Shown here: piece after piece, positions 5,028-7,301 of the stretch | Numbering within the stretch: position 1 is the first letter of the stretch | Layout of the letters: the number at the start of each line of letters is the position of its first letter | DNA from: Actinomycetota bacterium | GTDB lineage: Bacteria; Actinomycetota; Actinomycetes; Streptosporangiales; Streptosporangiaceae | Assembly (NCBI GenBank): GCA_003168295.1 | Contig: PMST01000218.1 | Coordinates: forward strand, 1-7,301 | Direction: 5' to 3' | Length of the DNA: 7,301 bases | Made by a program: the position numbers and the translations under genes | The notes under the pieces: model-generated | What the model was told of the DNA's origin: nothing | Database searches by the model: none | What the model saw: only the letters and a program-made list of their open reading frames with translations

Positions 5028-5906
5028 ATGAGCGACGACGACCCTGCCAACCCGCTCGGCAGTTACCTCCGCGCTCGGCGGGCGCTGGTCACTGCGGAGC
5101 AGGCCGGGCTTCCGCCCGGCGCGAATCGCCGCGTTCCCGGGCTCCGCCGGGAAGAGGTCGCCATGCTCGCGGGCATCAGCGCCGACTACTACCTGCGGCT
5201 GGAGCGCGGCCGCGACAAGAACCCCTCAGCGCAGGTCCTCGAATCGCTCGCGCGGGTCCTGCACCTTGACGAGCTCGAACAGGAATACCTGCTCGGCCTG
5301 GGCGCCTCGCGCCCGAAGCAGAAGCGGCGCCGGAAGCCTGAACGCGTGCCCGCGCGGCTGCATCATCTCCTGGCCAGCGTGCAGGTTCCCGCGTTCGTGG
5401 AAGGGCGCGCGTTCGACGTGCTTGCCTCCAACCGGCTCGCGGTCGCGCTCTCCCCGCGCCTCCAGCCCGGGCACAACCGGCTCCGATCGCTGCTCCTCGA
5501 TCCCGAGGAGCAGGCGTTTCAGCAGGACTGGACGCGCTCCGCGGAAGGATTCATCGCCGCCTTCAGGAAGTCCATCGGCGACGACATCGACAGCCCGCGA
5601 TTCGTGGAACTGGCGGGCGAGCTTGCCCTGTCGAGCGAGCGGTTCCGGACTCTCTGGGCGCGCCACGACGTCCGCAGCCTCGAAGTCGGCACCACCACCG
5701 TGAACCATCCCGCTGTCGGTGAGCTGCGCCTGCACCGGGACAAGCTCCCGGTCGACGACGTGCTCCTGGTCCTCTACTACGCCGATCAGGGCAGCGAGAG
5801 CGACGAGAAACTACGCCTCCTCGCCTCCATGGCCCAGACCCCGGCGGCTGACGGATCACAAACGGCTGAACTGGGCAGCTACCCCGAACGCCGCAGTGAC
5901 CTCTGA
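5028..5906 (+). CDS. XRE-family MmyB-like transcriptional regulator
   Basis: This 292-residue protein has two parts. An N-terminal helix-turn-helix domain (about 10-90) carries the family signature PGLRREEVAMLAGISADYY followed by LRLERGRDKNPS. The C-terminal MmyB-type ligand-binding domain (about 105-270), a PAS-like fold, includes PAFVEGRAFDVLASNRLA and ends GELRLHRDKLPVDDVLLVLY. One studied family member (from Chloroflexus) held a fatty acid in this domain, so a lipid-like ligand is plausible. ATG 5028 is the natural start: homology begins there and the -10 box is seven bases upstream. Its likely targets are its own promoter and the divergent SDR, with the MMPL gene as former operon partner, through the 30-bp dyad in the shared gap. 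It is full length and looks intact. Confidence 0.92.
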   Translation: MSDDDPANPLGSYLRARRALVTAEQAGLPPGANRRVPGLRREEVAMLAGISADYYLRLERGRDKNPSAQVLESLARVLHLDELEQEYLLGLGASRPKQKRRRKPERVPARLHHLLASVQVPAFVEGRAFDVLASNRLAVALSPRLQPGHNRLRSLLLDPEEQAFQQDWTRSAEGFIAAFRKSIGDDIDSPRFVELAGELALSSERFRTLWARHDVRSLEVGTTTVNHPAVGELRLHRDKLPVDDVLLVLYYADQGSESDEKLRLLASMAQTPAADGSQTAELGSYPERRSDL

Positions 5907-5918
5907 GCGCCAGCAAAT

Positions 5919-5952
5919 ATCAGATCCCGGGACCGCCTGTACGCGATCTGAT
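5919..5952. terminator. Inverted repeat between convergent regulators, possible bidirectional terminator
   Basis: ATCAGATC (5919-5926) and GATCTGAT (5945-5952) are perfect 8-bp arms around an 18-base GC-rich loop. The repeat lies between the stop codons of the XRE gene (5906) and the AraC gene (5974), where a two-way terminator is expected. There is no T tract, and the AT-containing stem is weak for a terminator, so a protein-binding site is an alternative. Confidence 0.4.
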
Positions 5953-5971
5953 CGTGACGTACCTGCCATGA

Positions 5972-6940
5972 TCAGGATGGGATCGGTTCTGTATATCTCT
6001 CACTGCGGGTCCCGCTCGGGTCGCGGGCAAATCGGGCTGGTGACCGGCCGATCGTTCTGGTGAAGGCCGTGCTGAATGCGCTGGCCGATCCGTAGCCGGC
6101 GGCAAGAGCTATTTCGTCCAGCGACCGTCCGCTGAACCGCAGCGCGTCGCACGCGACGGCCATCCGCCAGTGCAGGGCGTACGTTAGTGGCGGCTGGCCG
6201 GTCAGAGAGGTGAACCTTTGCGAGAAGACCGACCGGGACATTGTTGCCTCGGCGGCCAATGATGCCACCGACCAGCTTTTGCGGATGTCGGCGTGAAAGG
6301 CACGCAGCGCGGACGCGATGTGCGGGTCGGTAAGTCCGGTGAGCATGCCGCGCTGCCGGCCCGGCAGCATTTCCGGCGTCCTCAGCAGCTCGATCAGGAC
6401 GATCTCGAGCAGCCGGGAAAGTACCGCCTGCTGGCCTGGCCGCACAGCCGATGCCTCGGCGTCGATCATGGCCAAGACGCCGGCCAGTCGCCCGCCGTCG
6501 CCGGAACCGCGCGACGGAATATGCACAACCGGTGGCAGGAATGCCGTGAGAAGTTCTTTATTGACCGAGTCGAATTCGAAGTGCCCGCCGACGACGCGAA
6601 CCTGGTCCGGATCATCGTCGCTGCGCCCTGGTTCAGCCGGTGCGGTGGCCACAGGGAGATCCTCGAGGGCGACGACCGCCGCATCGCCAGCTCCGCCGCG
6701 CAGGATCCAGGCGGGGGGCGCTGTCAGCAGCACGCAGTCGCCTGGTTCCAGGCTCTGCTCCGCGGTGCCGGGGAGCTGGAAGCGACAGCACCCGCTGACG
6801 ACGCGCCCGAAGACCACGCCGCTGTCAGCGGGGAACCTCCAGGCCCAGTCACCGTGCCCCGCCATGTGCTTCCACAGCAAGGCACGCGGGCGCAGCAACT
6901 CGACAAGCTGGGTCAGCGGATCCACTAGGACGACCCCCAT
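5972..6940 (-). CDS. AraC-family transcriptional regulator with N-terminal cupin
   Basis: This is a 322-residue protein. The N-terminal cupin-like sensor domain (about 10-195) contains MAGHGDWAWRFP, a central LEPGDCVLL turn and FLPPVVHIP. It matches the AraC-binding cupin group usual in actinomycete AraC regulators. The C-terminal double helix-turn-helix (about 209-307) has WSVASLAAEATMSRSVFSQR, then FTSLTGQPPLTYALHWRM, and the second helix pair LDEIALAAGYGSASAFSTAF. I give ATG 6940; GTG 6925 (VDPLTQLVELL), preceded by GGGGG eight bases away and closer to usual family starts, is an equal alternative. The extension to 7021 runs through the divergent promoter region and is unlikely to be coding. 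The gene is divergent from an SDR that it probably controls. It looks intact; the inducer is unknown. Confidence 0.9.
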   Translation of the reverse strand: MGVVLVDPLTQLVELLRPRALLWKHMAGHGDWAWRFPADSGVVFGRVVSGCCRFQLPGTAEQSLEPGDCVLLTAPPAWILRGGAGDAAVVALEDLPVATAPAEPGRSDDDPDQVRVVGGHFEFDSVNKELLTAFLPPVVHIPSRGSGDGGRLAGVLAMIDAEASAVRPGQQAVLSRLLEIVLIELLRTPEMLPGRQRGMLTGLTDPHIASALRAFHADIRKSWSVASLAAEATMSRSVFSQRFTSLTGQPPLTYALHWRMAVACDALRFSGRSLDEIALAAGYGSASAFSTAFTRTIGRSPARFARDPSGTRSERYTEPIPS

Positions 6941-6953
6941 CGGGACGATCTGT

Positions 6954-6978
6954 AATTTATTCGGTACCCCTGAATATA
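6954..6978 (-). promoter_or_regulatory. AT-rich promoter region of the AraC gene
   Basis: In an otherwise GC-rich gap, two minus-strand hexamers fit TANNNT: TATATT (6978-6973) and TAAATT (6959-6954). Either could be the -10 of the AraC gene, giving a leader of about 6 to 25 bases. No convincing -35 is visible. Confidence 0.35.
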
Positions 6979-6999
6979 GATCATCCGGTCGGTCGCGCA

Positions 7000-7028
7000 T
7001 ACGCTGGGTATTACATGACAACGGAAGG
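7000..7028 (+). promoter_or_regulatory. Candidate -10 and ribosome binding site of the right-hand SDR
   Basis: TACGCT (7000-7005) is the same hexamer as the XRE-gene -10. GGAAGG (7023-7028), seven bases before ATG 7036, decides the start in favour of 7036 over the in-frame ATG at 7015. A start at 7015 from a nearly leaderless message remains possible. Confidence 0.4.
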
Positions 7029-7035
7029 TAACGAC

Positions 7036-7301
7036 ATGACCAGGACAGTTCTCATCACCGGCTGCTCGTCCGGCTTCGGCAAAGCTGCCGCGGTGAAGTT
7101 CCATGATCGCGGATGGAACGTCGCCGCCACCATGCGAGACCCCGGTGACTGGGACGGCGGGCCGTCGGACCGTTTGCTCACGCACGCACTCGACGTGACC
7201 GATCCGGCATCGATCAGATCGGCCTTCGACGCCACCGTGGCCCGCTTCGGGAGCAAGGCGGCCCTGGACAACCTGACGGAGACCCTCAGGCTCGAGCTGT
7301 C
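7036..7301 (+). pseudogene. Short-chain dehydrogenase with internal in-frame deletion, runs off right edge
   Basis: The frame opens MTRTVLITGCSSGFGKAAAV, with the Rossmann motif TGCSSGFG, then DVTDPAS and VARFG at residues 68-72. A normal SDR would continue with an RIDVLVNNAG-like segment and reach the active-site YxASK about 80-90 residues later. Here VARFG is followed at once by SKAALDNLTETLRLEL, which is the helix that starts at the catalytic Lys. The Asn-Asn-Ala-Gly motif, catalytic Ser and catalytic Tyr are therefore absent, and the join (near 7249-7254) keeps frame. The product should not bind substrate or catalyse as an SDR. Its place opposite the AraC gene suggests it was that regulator's target. 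The 3' end lies beyond the window. A collapsed assembly is the main alternative to a real deletion. Confidence 0.75.

Noticed and set aside
1..7301. CRISPR array, tRNA, rRNA, phage or toxin-antitoxin loci
   Set aside because: No regularly spaced repeats, cloverleaf-like stretches, or phage or toxin-antitoxin-like proteins were seen on either strand.

Overview
The window is high-GC DNA with GC-rich third codon positions, TANNNT -10 boxes and at least two probable leaderless genes. Its families (MmyB-like XRE regulator, cupin-type AraC regulator, actinobacterial GNAT, MMPL transporter, several SDRs) point to a soil-type actinomycete chromosome. I cannot name a genus. No rRNA, tRNA, CRISPR array, phage gene or intact transposase is visible.

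Left part (1-2207): a VOC/glyoxalase-family gene on the minus strand runs off the left edge and is broken by an in-frame stop, with a 33-codon ORF just upstream of it. A roughly 390-base gene-poor stretch leads to a stand-alone twin-CBS-domain protein. After another gene-poor stretch holding a strong 14-bp hairpin comes a complete GNAT-type acetyltransferase whose -10 box lies 6 nt before its ATG.

Middle (2208-4049): a complete epoxide-hydrolase-like alpha/beta hydrolase is followed by a scar. The first ~90 codons of an ABC-2 type permease (plus strand, frameshifted) run directly into the inverted first ~61 codons of an MMPL transporter (minus strand). Both genes have lost everything beyond the junction. 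A single deletion between two convergent genes, or a chimeric assembly, would explain it.

Right part (4050-7301): two regulator/SDR pairs stand back to back. The first is an SDR (minus), with the MMPL remnant downstream of it as its probable operon partner, divergent from an MmyB-like XRE regulator (plus). A 30-bp nearly perfect dyad lies directly before the regulator's -10 box and is the likely operator. The second is an AraC regulator (minus) divergent from another SDR (plus), which runs off the right edge. That second SDR has lost its central part in frame, including the NNAG motif and the catalytic Ser and Tyr. The two regulators converge on a short spacer with an 8-bp inverted repeat.

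Overall this looks like accessory chromosome: small-molecule enzymes, exporters and their local regulators, with several genes decayed by deletion or point mutation. I see no clearly new multi-gene system. The strongest leads are the dyad operator of the MmyB/SDR/MMPL module and the cluster of deletion scars, which must first be separated from assembly error.
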